NCBI GenBank assembly: GCA_002914805.1
Contig: JXTB01000052.1
Coordinates: forward strand, 815,940 to 879,939
Direction of reading: 5' to 3'
Length of the DNA stretch: 64,000 nucleotides
Source of the DNA: Parasponia andersonii
Lineage: Eukaryota; Streptophyta; Magnoliopsida; Rosales; Cannabaceae
Under the pieces are notes generated by a model. It made no database searches, was not told the DNA's origin, and saw nothing but the letters and a program-made list of their open reading frames with translations. The position numbers were made by a program, and so were the translations under genes. Of this stretch, positions 34,450 to 45,754 are shown one piece after another. The stretch's first letter is position 1. Each line of letters begins with the position of its first letter.

Positions 34450-34453
<4 letters not shown>

Positions 34454-36370
34454 GATTATATTACATACCAAACAACTACTTTACATGTAGGAGGCAAAGT
34501 TTAGATCAAATTGCAGGAAGCCTTACTCCTGGGGAAAAGAACCATCACATCACAAGAGTTACAACTTCTCTTTATCCTTCAATCTGAAAAGCAAAAAAAT
34601 TGATTGAGTGAGAAAATGTTTGAACACGATTTCTAATGACGCACAATCTGTAGTCTTCCATACATATCGACAATTGCAATGGCCTCTACCACTCTATTAT
34701 GAAGTATCATTTATTCTAAAAGAAATCAGCTGAAAATTTAATCAAATTGAACCAATAGTATGTACACTGGAAGAATCTGGAGGGTCGATTATTTGCTAAG
34801 TAAGCTGGGAAAAGGCAAGCCTTCCATATAGTCTGGCTAACATAAATGAGTTTCTCTAAATTACATACAACACTCTAAAGCTGTCACATGCATATCCAAA
34901 AACATTTGAACACGGTCTTATATTAATATATTCAAACAAAGTCTTCAAAATTCATCATGACTTGCTGCAACTACCAGAAAACTACAATCACAATAAACTC
35001 GGGCCATTCACAGTTCACAAAAATAATCAGAAGAGTAAACAAATTTAGAACAAGTTTTGAAAGAGTCATCTCTGAATTCTCATAAATGATTCATTTTCAG
35101 ACAATTAAATTTGCAATTAATTAAACCTTTCTTTCTGGGAATTAAAAAGAACATACTTCAGGTGTTTTCAGCCCTGCTCTTAGGTCGTTAGCTAAGAAAA
35201 TAGAACTTATATTCTTATAAAATAATACAAGAAAGTTAATATAGTATTTTAAGCGGGAATCGTGACTATTGTTTGTATGTCTATAAATAAAATAGTAAAC
35301 TACGTATCATTATAATAAGCCCAGGATAAACTTTATTTATGAGCAAAGAAGCATCATAAGCTTTAAAAAACAGAGTTAACTAAAATCTTGGGTAGATTAA
35401 CATATAAACTTTGCACATTAACTAAAAAGACAGTATGAATTGAAGAACAAAAAGAATATTATTATTAGCTTGAATAAGCTATTTATTTACGAATTAAACT
35501 CTAATGCATACTGCATACCTCTAAGACTCTAAATAATATCCATGATATATATTCTTTGAACATTTACTTTTCTTGAGATGAACCATACAATCTAACTAAT
35601 GTAACTCATTAATTCTCACACAACTAGTGATTAGAGCAGAGCATGGGAAAGATAAAAAGGAAAGGGGAAAAAAAAAGAGGAAGGAAGAATATCAAATATC
35701 AGGATTACTAGTGGTAACTCTTGTCGATAAGCCTGTCACATACAAGTAATTTCCAGGATTGGTGATACCATTAAAACCATGACTCTATCCAAAATTAAAT
35801 TCCTTTCAACTTTACACATATCAGCTTGATAGTATGATATATTGAAAAGTTTTCAGATAAACATGAAAAGATTTTATGGCTTAAGAAATTCTTATATACC
35901 TGAAATGACTACTCCTCGACCTTAACAATAATCTTGACTGATGGCCTTTGTAGGGGATTATGGTGAAGGAGATCTGTAACATAATCAACAAAAGGGTAGT
36001 ACCAAGTGAGCAAAATTTCCCAATATTATGAGTGGCCCATATCATAAATAAATGAACAAACCCATAATTCCAAATACTAAATTGAATGAAAAATTGACAT
36101 CTCACTACTAAAAACCCAAAAAAAAAAAAGACCCTAATATCAAAAGAAATTAAAAAAAAAAAAGACATATCAGACGCGTTTCAATATTATGACTTAACTA
36201 GTGTATATATAGTTGAATTTAAGCTCTAACAAGATGTCCTTGAAATCTCCGAACTCTTGGCCTATATAAAATCCAATATATTCAAATTTTAAATACCATT
36301 TCCCATTTATTTTCTTGCATTTTCTCACCTAACAACCATACAAAAACAATAATCAATCTTAAAACACACA
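34450..36370. other. Interior of non-autonomous CACTA element, no gene seen
   Basis: AT-rich non-coding DNA. The 95-codon minus-strand frame at 35881-36168 is Phe- and hydrophobic-rich from poly-A/T composition and is not supported as a gene. Confidence 0.4.
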
Positions 36371-36380
36371 CGCATTAATA

Positions 36381-36656
36381 TATATATATATATATGGCAC
36401 CAATCCAGTGGGAATTTTTTTTTTTTTACCTAGGTATCAATTTGGCTAATGAAAATTTAGCATGCACATTTTTTATTGTAAAAGTAAGAGAGAAAAAGAG
36501 CATTAATGATGCACGTCTTTTCATGCACTTCATTATAGTCATTGGATCACCATCTAATGGTGATCTAACGGCTAAAAAAAAAATATCTACCTATAGGTAA
36601 AGAAAAAAAATACCTATTAGATTGGCAACCATATATATATATATATATATATATAC
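36381..36656. mobile_element. Small MITE flanked by TA repeats
   Basis: From ATGGCACCAATCC (36394) to GATTGGCAACCAT (36632) the ends are imperfect inverted repeats that also share a T-run and ACCTAGGTA/ACCTATAGGTA. Both sides are (TA)n, consistent with insertion at TA by a Tc1/mariner-like MITE. About 240 bases without coding capacity. The 68-codon frame starting inside it is spurious. Confidence 0.55.
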
Positions 36657-37079
36657 AAATTGTATGCACAAATCTGCCTGGACACAAAAAAAAATTAAGA
36701 AAAAATCAGAAAAGTAATTATACATGGTATTATGCGGATCCATCTTTCTTATTTGAGCTGAAGCAGTAATGAAATAAGAAAATCTATCAAAGAAAGAAAG
36801 ACTGACGTGATGATAGGAAATTAGATATATACCACAAAAAAGAAATTAGAGTAACAAGTTCTCTCACTTCTTCAAAGCTGAAATTGGAACGATTTTGTAA
36901 AGATTTTTGGTTGTAATCCTACTCACAGAAAGCTTTGTACCAAAAAATAAAAGAGAGCCAAGAATGTAGTGCATCGGCGTGAATGACGTCGAAAAAAAAA
37001 CAACTTTTTTGTAGTGTTTTTTGTTTCAGACAGTTGCAACTGCTATTTTTACGTATGATTCAGTCTTCTAATGCACGAA

Positions 37080-37400
37080 GAAAACGAAAAAAGTTGAAGA
37101 GATGACCTAATCATACAAGGAGGTGAAGAAAACTCATGAATAGGAGAAAAATAACTTCGAATCTGAGAAGAAGCAGTTGCAAGATGACTTGGTGAGAGAA
37201 AAAGGAGAAGCTCGAGGAGAAAATAAAAAAAAAAACTCAAAGATATTATCTCTCGGAACCTGAATGCTCTGAAAGAGGCAGGTCGCAAAGCCGTTGGAGA
37301 GTTCAAGCCTACTAAAGACAAGGAACTTGAAAACAAGGCTAGCGATATCGTCACTTCTACTATTATAACGGCTAGAAGGTGGACGAGGCCACGGTAGAGG
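37080..37400 (+). pseudogene. Coiled-coil part of the gypsy-type gag-like gene
   Basis: Plus-strand translation gives EKKQLQDDLVREKGEA, then in another frame RNLNALKEAGRKAVGEFKP and TKDKELENKASDIVTST. A Lys/Glu-rich coiled coil of this kind follows the PF04195-like domain in related plant elements, so this is the continuation of 31772-33540 beyond the CACTA-derived insertion. A poly-A run at about 37229 marks a frameshift. Confidence 0.5.
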
Positions 37401-37991
37401 TTGTTAACAGCAGAAGGAGTGCACCTGCAAAATGAATCACATCTGTATATATTTAAAGAAAAAAAAAACCTAACCTTGTAAACTTAAAGACACATGCGAG
37501 CTTATCCCGTTTGTATTTTGTAATATTTTACTCGCACGTGGGTGCAAGTTTATATTTATGACAATTTCAAGTTTATATTCCTACAAAACATTATGTTAGT
37601 GTTAATAAAAACATATGTTGCATAATAATATAAATGCATAATTTAACAAAGTAGTCAATCACAAAGTAACTGATCAGTATACTATTGCGATTCGAATCTA
37701 ATAATTTAAAATGGGTTTTTAAGTACTAGAATAGGTTATGTCACTTATAAAAAATAACGAGCATAAATGATGTAAACTCAATATTTATTTTTCAAAAGCT
37801 CCATGTCAAATAAAGAAAAAGCAATATATTACATCAAACTATAGACGTTTTGCTTAGTCCCTTATTTGTTCGATGAGGGATGTCATATAATATGACATGT
37901 TAAGGCATAAAGCAAAGAGAAAATCCTAAAATTTTTAGAAATTTTAAAAATTCGCCGATTCAAAATTCTGACTCCTCTTGATGAACATTTG
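37401..37991. other. No gene recognised
   Basis: AT-rich sequence between the gypsy-type remnant and the solo LTR. Nothing recognised; part may be the far end of either retroelement. Confidence 0.4.
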
Positions 37992-39376
37992 CATAGTGTT
38001 GACCTTTTAGGTTTTAATCTTATACTCATATTTTGACGTTAACAAATATATGATTATGGACTAATAATCTATTTGAGTATGTAGCAAAAATGATAAACAA
38101 ATTGCAATAAATATTCAAGATGGATTATGGAGAGAAGAGTTTGAAGCGTGAAGACCATCAAAATCAATGATAAAAGACATAATCAAGAAAAAAAAGGTAA
38201 AAGTATTTAGTTTTGTATGAGAATTTTTGTATGCACCACTTATGATCTTTTATAGACTTGATCCTTCTTTTACAAAAAGACTTTTAAGGCAAAAATTCTT
38301 AAACCTTTTTCAAAACATTCATTCTTTTTGAAAAGTGTAGAGTGCACCTTTAAAAATACATCTTATGATTCTTAAAACATGCTAAACCATATTAATATTA
38401 AAAGAATGATCACTTTTCCCAAAAAAAGATAAAATAAAAGGTCGTTTTAGGAGTTAGTCTATTGATTCTTACCAGCAGTTTACCAGTAGACAGAAACAGT
38501 CTACCGGTCCTTACAGAAAATCAAAAATAACCATTAAGATTCGACCGTTGCAGCCGCACTCCTAACGGCTAGTTTTTAGAAGTCTACTAGAAACTTTACC
38601 TATCCACCAATAGTCTACCGAAAATTCTAGAAACTGTGTTAAATTGTTTAAAATAGCTAGTTTTCAAATGGGCTTATAAATAGAAACTATTTTAAGACTC
38701 AAATTATCTTTTGAACTATCCTACATTACTTTTAACCATCTTTCAAGTATTAATAGCCTATATTTGGTGATTAAACTTTCAAATATCTTTTCACAAAATT
38801 ATTAAGCCAAACTAAATCATATCTTGTACTTACACTCATTCTCCCTAAGTTTACATTGTATCAAATCACATAGAGGAGAGATTTTTGTTGAGTGTCTTAA
38901 TCCAAAAATATGCTTTGTATTTGTGAGGTGAGGTTGGCACTAGAATCATAAACAACCCGATTATAGTTGCGGTTGACATCGGAGTCAAAACAATCCGAAG
39001 TTAGGCGTAATAGAGTCGGGTTCAAGACTATTGTAAAGGCTAGGATGTGCCTAAGAAGAATTTACTCTATTTGTACAAGGGTCGGTTAAGCCCATAATCT
39101 TGATTCGATAGTGGAAAGCTCAAAGTAAGTTGCTAAGGGCCTGAGGACATAGGCAAATAGTAGTGTTTGTTTAACCTCGTAAAAATAGTATTTGTAATCT
39201 CTCTATCCCTACCTCTTTAATTTATTTACTTTGAGATTATATTTGTTTTTTTGCTATTTTTACTTACCTTATTCATTATTTGCATATTCTAGTTGTCTTA
39301 TTATAAAAGTTTGCAAAATTTTTAAAACCCAATTCATCTCCCTTCTTGGATTAGCTCATCTTAGGATAACACATAG
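37992..39376 (+). mobile_element. Solo copia LTR (37997-39371) with CATAG target duplications
   Basis: The LTR begins TGTTGACC and ends GGATAACA, 1375 bases, and is flanked by CATAG at 37992-37996 and 39372-39376. It aligns over its length with the 3' LTR at 47417-48757 (shared blocks include TCATATTTTGAYGYTAAC, TACAAGGGTCGGTTAAGCCC versus its counterpart, and CTCTTTAATTTATTTAC). No interior follows. A perfect duplication at a lone LTR is the mark of unequal LTR recombination after insertion. It lies within the presumed 3' LTR of the Tat-like gypsy element. Confidence 0.9.
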
Positions 39377-39558
39377 TTCCTTAGGAAGCGAGTAGAAGAT
39401 TATTTAATCAAATCCCACTGCTACCCTGAGTTTTATAGTGTTCAAAAATGGCCATAAAATTAGAAAAGACAAACCAAATAAAATGAAGAAATAACATATA
39501 TCAAGGTAATATATTGAAGAAAAAATACTTTTATTAATAAATCAAATGATGAATAACA
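39377..39558 (-). repeat. Start of Tat-like gypsy 3' LTR
   Basis: On the minus strand an LTR-like start TGTTATTCATC follows the polypurine tract at 39559-39583. The LTR would continue leftwards but is interrupted by the solo copia LTR after 182 bases. Confidence 0.45.
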
Positions 39559-39583
39559 GAAGTTGCCCCCTCCCCCTCGACCG
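39559..39583 (-). other. Polypurine tract of Tat-like gypsy element
   Basis: The minus strand reads TCGAGGGGGAGGGGGCAACT just after the integrase end and just before the LTR start TGTTATTC. Such a tract primes plus-strand DNA synthesis. Confidence 0.6.
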
Positions 39584-39616
39584 TGAAGCTATATAAAGAT
39601 ACATATAAAGATTGAC

Positions 39617-39918
39617 TCATTGATAATAATGATGAAGCTATTCTGCATTCTAAGCATACTCGATCTTATGTCTTCTAGTGCAAGCTAGTTTGTATGTCTC
39701 AAATTGAATGATGACATATATAACATATGGCCCTTCCAAAAAGGGTCCAAACACACTAGCACCGTGCTTTTTAGTGTTAGGGAAAACTTATCTAAAAAAA
39801 AGATTATCAACTTCAAATTATCTATTTTTGACTTTAGAATTGTAATAATGGGCAAACACTGTTGATATGATGCAATTCGTAACTGAGACTACTCACACCT
39901 TTCTTTCAGAAGATCAAG
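39617..39918 (-). pseudogene. Gypsy integrase C-terminal fragment (Tat-like)
   Basis: Minus-strand translation gives LDLLKERCE.SQLRIASYQQ at the right edge, then YNSKVKNR, VDNLFLDKFSLTLKSTVLV, PFWKGHMLYM and, in another frame, NAE.LHHYYQ followed by a stop at 39617. The order matches the C-terminal end of plant Tat/Athila-lineage integrases. It is cut off at 39918, where the truncated copia 5' LTR begins. The integrase zinc-binding start lies at 48758 on the other side of the copia element; the catalytic core between the two is missing. Confidence 0.75.
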
Positions 39919-40577
39919 TTGAAATAACTTTTGAACATCCTTATATTTCTTATATCACATCTTCAAGTTGTTCTAATTAGTTTTTATAATTCAAACTTTC
40001 AAATCCACTTTTCATAAAAATTACTTAAGCCAAACTAGATTATATCTTATGTTTACATTTATTACCTTGTATTAATTATCTTCATTAAAGAGATTCTAGT
40101 TGAGTATTTTAACAAACAAAAACCAAATTGTAATTGCGAAGTGAGGTTGACACCGGATTCATAAACAACCCAGTTTAAGTGAGATTGACACCAGAGTTTA
40201 AACAATCTGAGTTAGGCTTGATAAAGCCGAATTCAAGGTTATTGTAAAGGTGTGAGTGTGTCTGAAAAAAAATCACTAGTTCTGTACAAGGGTCGATCAA
40301 GCCCATTCTCTTGATCCAATACTTGAAAGCTCGAAGTGAGTTGCCAAAAGCTAGGGATATTGACAAACTATCGTCTTCATTGTACCTTGTAAAAATAGTA
40401 TTTGCGTTTTTCTATTACTATCTCTTTAATTTATTTACCTTTTGCTTGTGCATACTATTTAGCTATTTTTACTTGATATTATTATTACTTGCATAATTTA
40501 CTTGCTTATTTTTAAAAGTTTACAAAAGTTTTTAAAATCCAATCTCCCTTCTTGGGTTGACTATTCTTGGGCTAATA
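39919..40577 (+). repeat. Truncated copia 5' LTR
   Basis: This aligns with 48084-48757 from TTGAAATAACTTTTGAACATCC to CTATTCTTGGGCTAATA. The left 665 or so bases of the LTR are absent, so its promoter part is probably lost. Confidence 0.85.
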
Positions 40578-40592
40578 ATTAGTATCAGAGCT
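40578..40592 (+). other. Copia primer binding site (one mismatch)
   Basis: ATTAGTATCAGAGCT directly follows the LTR and matches the initiator tRNA-Met primer site TGGTATCAGAGC except for one G-to-A change. Confidence 0.75.
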
Positions 40593-40628
40593 TGGTGCTC
40601 AAATTTTTAAAACTTAATTGTTTTTGAG

Positions 40629-41968
40629 ATGGGTAGCCCAAACAACTTTTCTTTTCAATATGAGGGGTTGTCACCTTCTAAACCACCATTTTTCAGTGGA
40701 AGTGATTTTAACTATTGGAAAAATCAAATGGACACTTATCATAGGTTTATTGATTTTGATCTATGGTATATTGTTACTAAAGGTTCTTTGAAAATAACAA
40801 ATTATGTGAATGAAAGAAAAGTAGAAACAGGCATGAAGGAATATAATGAAAAAGATAAAATCACTTTCACCAAAAATGGAAGAGCTAAAAATGTTCTTAT
40901 GTATTTTTTAGATAGGAATATTTATAACAATGTTGAAAAGGCTAGAGCTGCAGATGAACAATAGAACATGTTAGAAGTCTCTTATCAAGGAACTAGCTCC
41001 ATGAAAGAAACTAGAATTAATATTTTTATTAAAAACTATGAGTTGTTCAAAATGGAAAAAGATGAATCTATTTCTCAAATATTTACTAGATTCATAGCTA
41101 TTATCAACTCCCTCGGTGCTTTAGGAAACCTTTCCAAATGATGAGTTGCTGAGCAAAATCTTTAGAAGTCTTCCTCGAGCATATAGAAACAAGATGGTAG
41201 CTATTTAGAAAGCAAAAGACCTTAGCAAACCTCTTCTTGAAGAACTTATGGGTTCTCTCATGACTCATGAAATCTTTATAAAGAAAACAAATGAAAATGA
41301 ATGGGAAGAGAAAAAAAAAAAGAAAAGAAAAGAATCGCTCTTAAAGTCACCATGCAAGAATGTAATGAGGAAGAAGAAGAATTTACAGGTAGTGAGCTAA
41401 AAGACATTACCTTACTTACTAAAAGGTACAAGAAGTACTTAAATTTCAAAAAGAAGAATTTCAAGAAGAATACCAAAGACAATGACTTTTGAGAGAAGAA
41501 AGGAAAAGATGAACCCATTACTTGCTTTGAATGCAAAAAACCTGGACATATGAAGAACGAATACCCTCTAAGAAGAAAGACAAAAAAGAAGACAATGAAA
41601 GCCACCTGGGATGATAGTGAACAAGAAGGATCTGATGGAGAAGAACAAGAAGAAATTGCTAGCATGTGCCTCATGATTTACATAAAAACTATGAAAAACT
41701 TATTTTCAAGAATAATGCTCTCGAAAAAGAAATTCTTAGCTTGTCAAAAATAGATGAAGAGTTTATAAAAGAAAAAGAAGTAAAATTACCTTGTAGTAAT
41801 TGTGGTCTTTTATCGAACGAAAATACTTCTTTGAATGATAAGATTTTTGACTTGATTAAAATTGTCCACAAATTTATAAATAGAAAGAAAAATTTTGATA
41901 TGATGCTTGGTGGACAAAAATATATTTTTGATAAAGGAGGTATTGGGTATAAATCTTCCATAAAATAA
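40629..41968 (+). pseudogene. Copia gag (GAG/UBN2 and zinc knuckle), broken
   Basis: The product begins MGSPNNFSFQYEG, then PPFFSGSDFNYWKNQMDTY, the DUF4219/UBN2 start of plant copia gag. It continues after a stop at 40962 with TSSMKETRINIFIKNYELF and ESISQIFTRFIAIINSLG. The zinc knuckle at about 41519-41560 reads CFECKKPGHMKNEYP: the last Cys of CCHC is Tyr here. A Lys/Glu-rich region follows, then CSNCGLLSNENTSLNDKIFDL. Multiple stops and frameshifts; dead. Confidence 0.8.
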
Positions 41969-42194
41969 AAATACCTTAAAAAATTATTTTGTGAAAGCTA
42001 GTACAAGCGATATAAAGCACACTTGCACTTATTGCAATCATAATAGACACACTAGCTTCTCATGTTTTGGGAAGAAAAATGCATATTTTGGTAGAAAACT
42101 AGCTTGGGTACCAAAAAATCTAGAACTAACATTCAAGGACCTAAATTAGTATAAGTACCAAAAATCAAAGTTTGATTCTTACTTATAAGTACAA

Positions 42195-45100
42195 AAGAAG
42201 AAGAAATTTTGGTTTTTGGATAGTGGTTGCTCCAAACATATGATCAGAGACTACTCTTTGCTTTCATCATTCACAAAAATGAATAGAGAACATACTTTTG
42301 GAGATAATGCCGAAGGAAAAATTTTGGGTATAAGTAACATTGGTACTACTTCCTTACCTATTATAGAAAATAGTTTACTTGTTGATAGTCTTAAACACAA
42401 TTTGTTTAGTCTAAGTCAACTTTGTGATAAAAGTTATTGAGTTATTTTTTTAGCATTCCAAATGCTTAATTAAGAATACTTGTTCAAAAGAAATCATTTC
42501 TGAAGGAGAAAGAAAAAATAATGTGTATACTACTAATATTGAAAAATACTTTAGTCAAGATAAATGTTTTTTCGTTTTGAAAGATGATTTTGGCTTTGTC
42601 ATAAAAGACTTGGATATACTAGCATAAATACTGTTTCTAAACTTTCAAAGAAAAATCTTTGTTAGTGGTTTACATAGTTTACTTTTTGAAAATTACAAAG
42701 TTTGTGATGCATGTCAATTTCAAAAACAAGTAAAAGGCTCTTTTAAATCCAAAAACATCATTACTACTTTTAGACCATTGCAACTACTTCACATGGATCT
42801 ATTTGGACCATCAAGAGTAGCTAGTCCTAATAGAAAATATTATGATTTTGTGATAGTTGATGATTTTTCAAGATTAACTTGGGTTCTATTTATTGCTCAT
42901 AAAAATAATGTCTCAAATGTCCTTACTATTTTTTGTAAAAAGGTACAAAATGAAAAAATCTCTAACATCGCATCTATTAGAAGTGATCATAGTGGTGAGT
43001 TTGAAAATGATGACATGAAAGCTTTTTGCTACAAAAAATAGTTTTGATCATAATTTTTTAACTCCTAGAACTCCACAACAAAATGAAGTAGTAGAAAGAA
43101 ATAATAAAACCCTACAAGAAATGGCAAAAAGCATGTTAAATGAAAATGGTTTGCCAAAATATTTTTAGGCTAAAGTGGTAAGTACTACTTGTCATATTAT
43201 GAATAGAGTTATGATAATGCCAATTTTGAATAAGACACCTTATGAGCTTTGGAAAGATAGAATACCAAACATTGACTATTTTAAAGTTTCTGGTTGCACA
43301 TGTTTTATTTTGTATACTATAGATAATTTGGGTAAATTTGATTCAAAATCTGATAGTAGTATTTTTCTTGGATATTCTACTACTAATAAGGTTTATAGAG
43401 TTTTCAATAAATTAGCATTGGTAATAGAAGAATCTATGGATGTTAATTTTAATGAATCTAACGCTCTCTCTAAGGAGAGAAAAATATATGATAATGATGT
43501 TATAGGTATGGAACCAAGTTTAAATGTACTAAGTGTCAATAAGAAAACAAATGGAGAGAAGAACATCCAACTACAACAAGATCTTAAAGAAGAAAAGGAA
43601 AACAATAGTGATAACACTCTTTCTCTTCCTCAAGATTTAAAATTTAGTTATGCTCTTCCTGAAGACCAAATTCTAGGTAACCCTTTACAAGGAGTCAAAA
43701 CTAAAACATCACTTAGAAATATTTGCAATAACATGGCTTTTATCTCTCAAATTGAACCAAAAAATTTTAAAGATGCCAAAAAAGATGAATAATAGATTTT
43801 AGCTATGCAAGAACAATTAAATCAATTTGAAAGAACTGATGTATGGGAATTAATTCCAAGACCTAAAGATCAATCAACTATTAGAACAAAAAAGATTTTA
43901 GAAATAAAGTAGATGAGCATAGCGTGATTATGAGAAACAAAGCCAGACTAGTAGCTCAAGGTTTCAATAAAAAAAAAAAAAAGGTATTAATTATGAAGAA
44001 ACCTTTGCACTAGTAACAAGATTAGAATCTCCAAGGATGCTCTTAGTATCTGCATGTTATAAGGACTTTATCCTATATCAAATAGATGTTAAGAGTGTAT
44101 TTCTAAATAGATACATTTTAGAAGAAGTAGATGTAGCCCAACTCCCCGGATTTTAAAATCATAAGTATCTGGATCATGTTTTCAAATTAAAAAAGGCTCT
44201 TTATGGTTTAAAGTAAGCTCCTAAAGCTTGATATGATAAAATAAGTAAATTCTTAATTTTAAATGGTTTTTCTATGGGAAAAGCAAATACTACTTTTTTA
44301 TAAAAAGAAAAAGAAAGATAATTATAATACAAATTTATATTAATGATATTATATTTGTGCTACTAATATTTCCCTTTGTGAAGAATTTTCAAAATGTATG
44401 CAAAATGAGTTTGAAACAAGTATGATGGGAGAACTTAATTTCTTCTTTGGCCTCCAAATTAAATAAAGAAAAGAAGATATTTTCATCAATCAATCAAAAT
44501 TCATCAAGGATATGTTGAAAAAGTTCAATATGAAGAACTCCAAGTCAATGAGAACACCAATGAGCCATTCAATCAAGCTTGACAAAGACAAGAATGGTAA
44601 AGTAGTGGAAATCACCAAATATCGAGGTGTAATCGGATCATTTCTTTACTTAACGGCTAGTAGATCGGATATAATATTTAGTGTTTGTCTATGTGCTAGA
44701 TTTCAATCTAATCCTATGAAATCACATCTTAGTGCAATAAAATATAATCTGAAATATTTGCATGACATTATGAATCTAGGATTATGGTATCCAAAAGGTA
44801 CACACTTTAACATTACTAGTTTTCAGATGCTGACTTTGTCGGTTATCAAACCGATCGCAAGAGCACAAGTGGCACTTGTCACTTTCTTGGTTATTCTCTT
44901 GTATCTTGATTTAGTAAGAAACAAAATTTTGTTGCTCTTTATACTACCGAAGCCAAATATATCTCTATAGATAGTTGATGTTCTCAAATTTAATAGATGA
45001 AACAAACACTAATGGATTTTGGTATGAATTATAATCATGTGCCTACTAAATATGATAATAAAAGTGCTACTAATTTGTCCGAAAATCCAATTTTGCATTC

Positions 45101-45240
45101 ACGTGTTAAGCATATTGATATTAAACATTATTTTCTTCATGATCATATGTAAAAATGTAATATTATACTTGAATTTTTTTGCACAGAAAAATAACTAGTT
45201 GATATTTTCACTAAACCTCTTAACGAGGACCGTTTTTACA
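42195..45240 (+). pseudogene. Copia pol (protease, integrase, RT, RNase H), broken
   Basis: Order: protease with WFLDSGCSKHM (42201 on), gag-pre-integrase remnant (about 42590-42720), integrase core with HMDLFGPSR, DDFSRLTWV and a disrupted TPQQNEVVERNN (42778-43150), then NKTPYELWKDRIPNIDYFKV and SIFLGYS (43175 on), RT with RNKARLVAQGF (43930) and KKALYGLK (44188), and RNase H-side sequence with MRTPM, KYRGVIGSFLYLTASRSDI and QSNP (44512-44970), decaying to about 45240. Stops and frameshifts are frequent, and the YVDD catalytic loop is not intact near 44340. Not functional. Confidence 0.85.
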
Positions 45241-45754
45241 TAATATAAAGAACTTGGTATGATTGATCATAATGAGCTTCATTGATTTTTTTTTCTGGGT
45301 TTAAAAGTTGTTTCTTTTGCTTTTTATGATCATTAAATTGTTGATTTTTCAATCTTTTTATCGTTAGTTTAATCGTTTCCATCTTTTTGAATTGAATTTT
45401 CCTTAAAAACTATGAAAGCAGAGTTTTCGGTAAACTGAAAATGTTTTTGGTCTAACAAAAATGTGCAAATCAATGGGTATTTAACCCGTTTTGACGGTTT
45501 TTCACTCACTTTTTCTCACTCTCTCCTTCGAAATTACTTTTTCTCTAACCTTAAAACTCTTTCTTCTTATTCTCACTTAATTTTCTCTTTAGATCACTCA
45601 ATTTTCTTTCAACCAGAGTCAATCTTATCACTTTTTCTCTCTTATTCTTTGATTTTCATACTCTTTTAGTATCAAAATCAGATTGTTCATCTTCTCTAAC
45701 CCTAGAATCCGAAATTTTCTTATGTTTGTATTCTCTTTTGTCATCTTTTGTCCA

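Larger units (their letters stand above)
33747..37016 (+). mobile_element. CACTA-derived non-autonomous element, TTT target duplication
   Basis: The left end CACTACATCATACAAGAC and the right end TTTTTTGTAGTG (inverse CACTACAAAAAA) bound 3.27 kb, flanked by TTT on both sides. Subterminal motifs like those of the larger CACTA element occur after the left end (CGTCGACGG, TACCGACGTA, TACCGACGCATCC, CGTCGACAAAAG; 33794-33960) and sparsely before the right end (GCATCGGCGTGAATGACGTCG). No transposase sequence remains. It is inserted in the gag-like gene of the gypsy-type element. The T-rich flanks make the 3-bp duplication only weak evidence. Confidence 0.65.

Noticed and set aside
35881..36168. 95-codon minus-strand frame rich in Phe
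   Set aside because: Low-complexity A-runs create the frame, and it lies inside a non-autonomous CACTA element.
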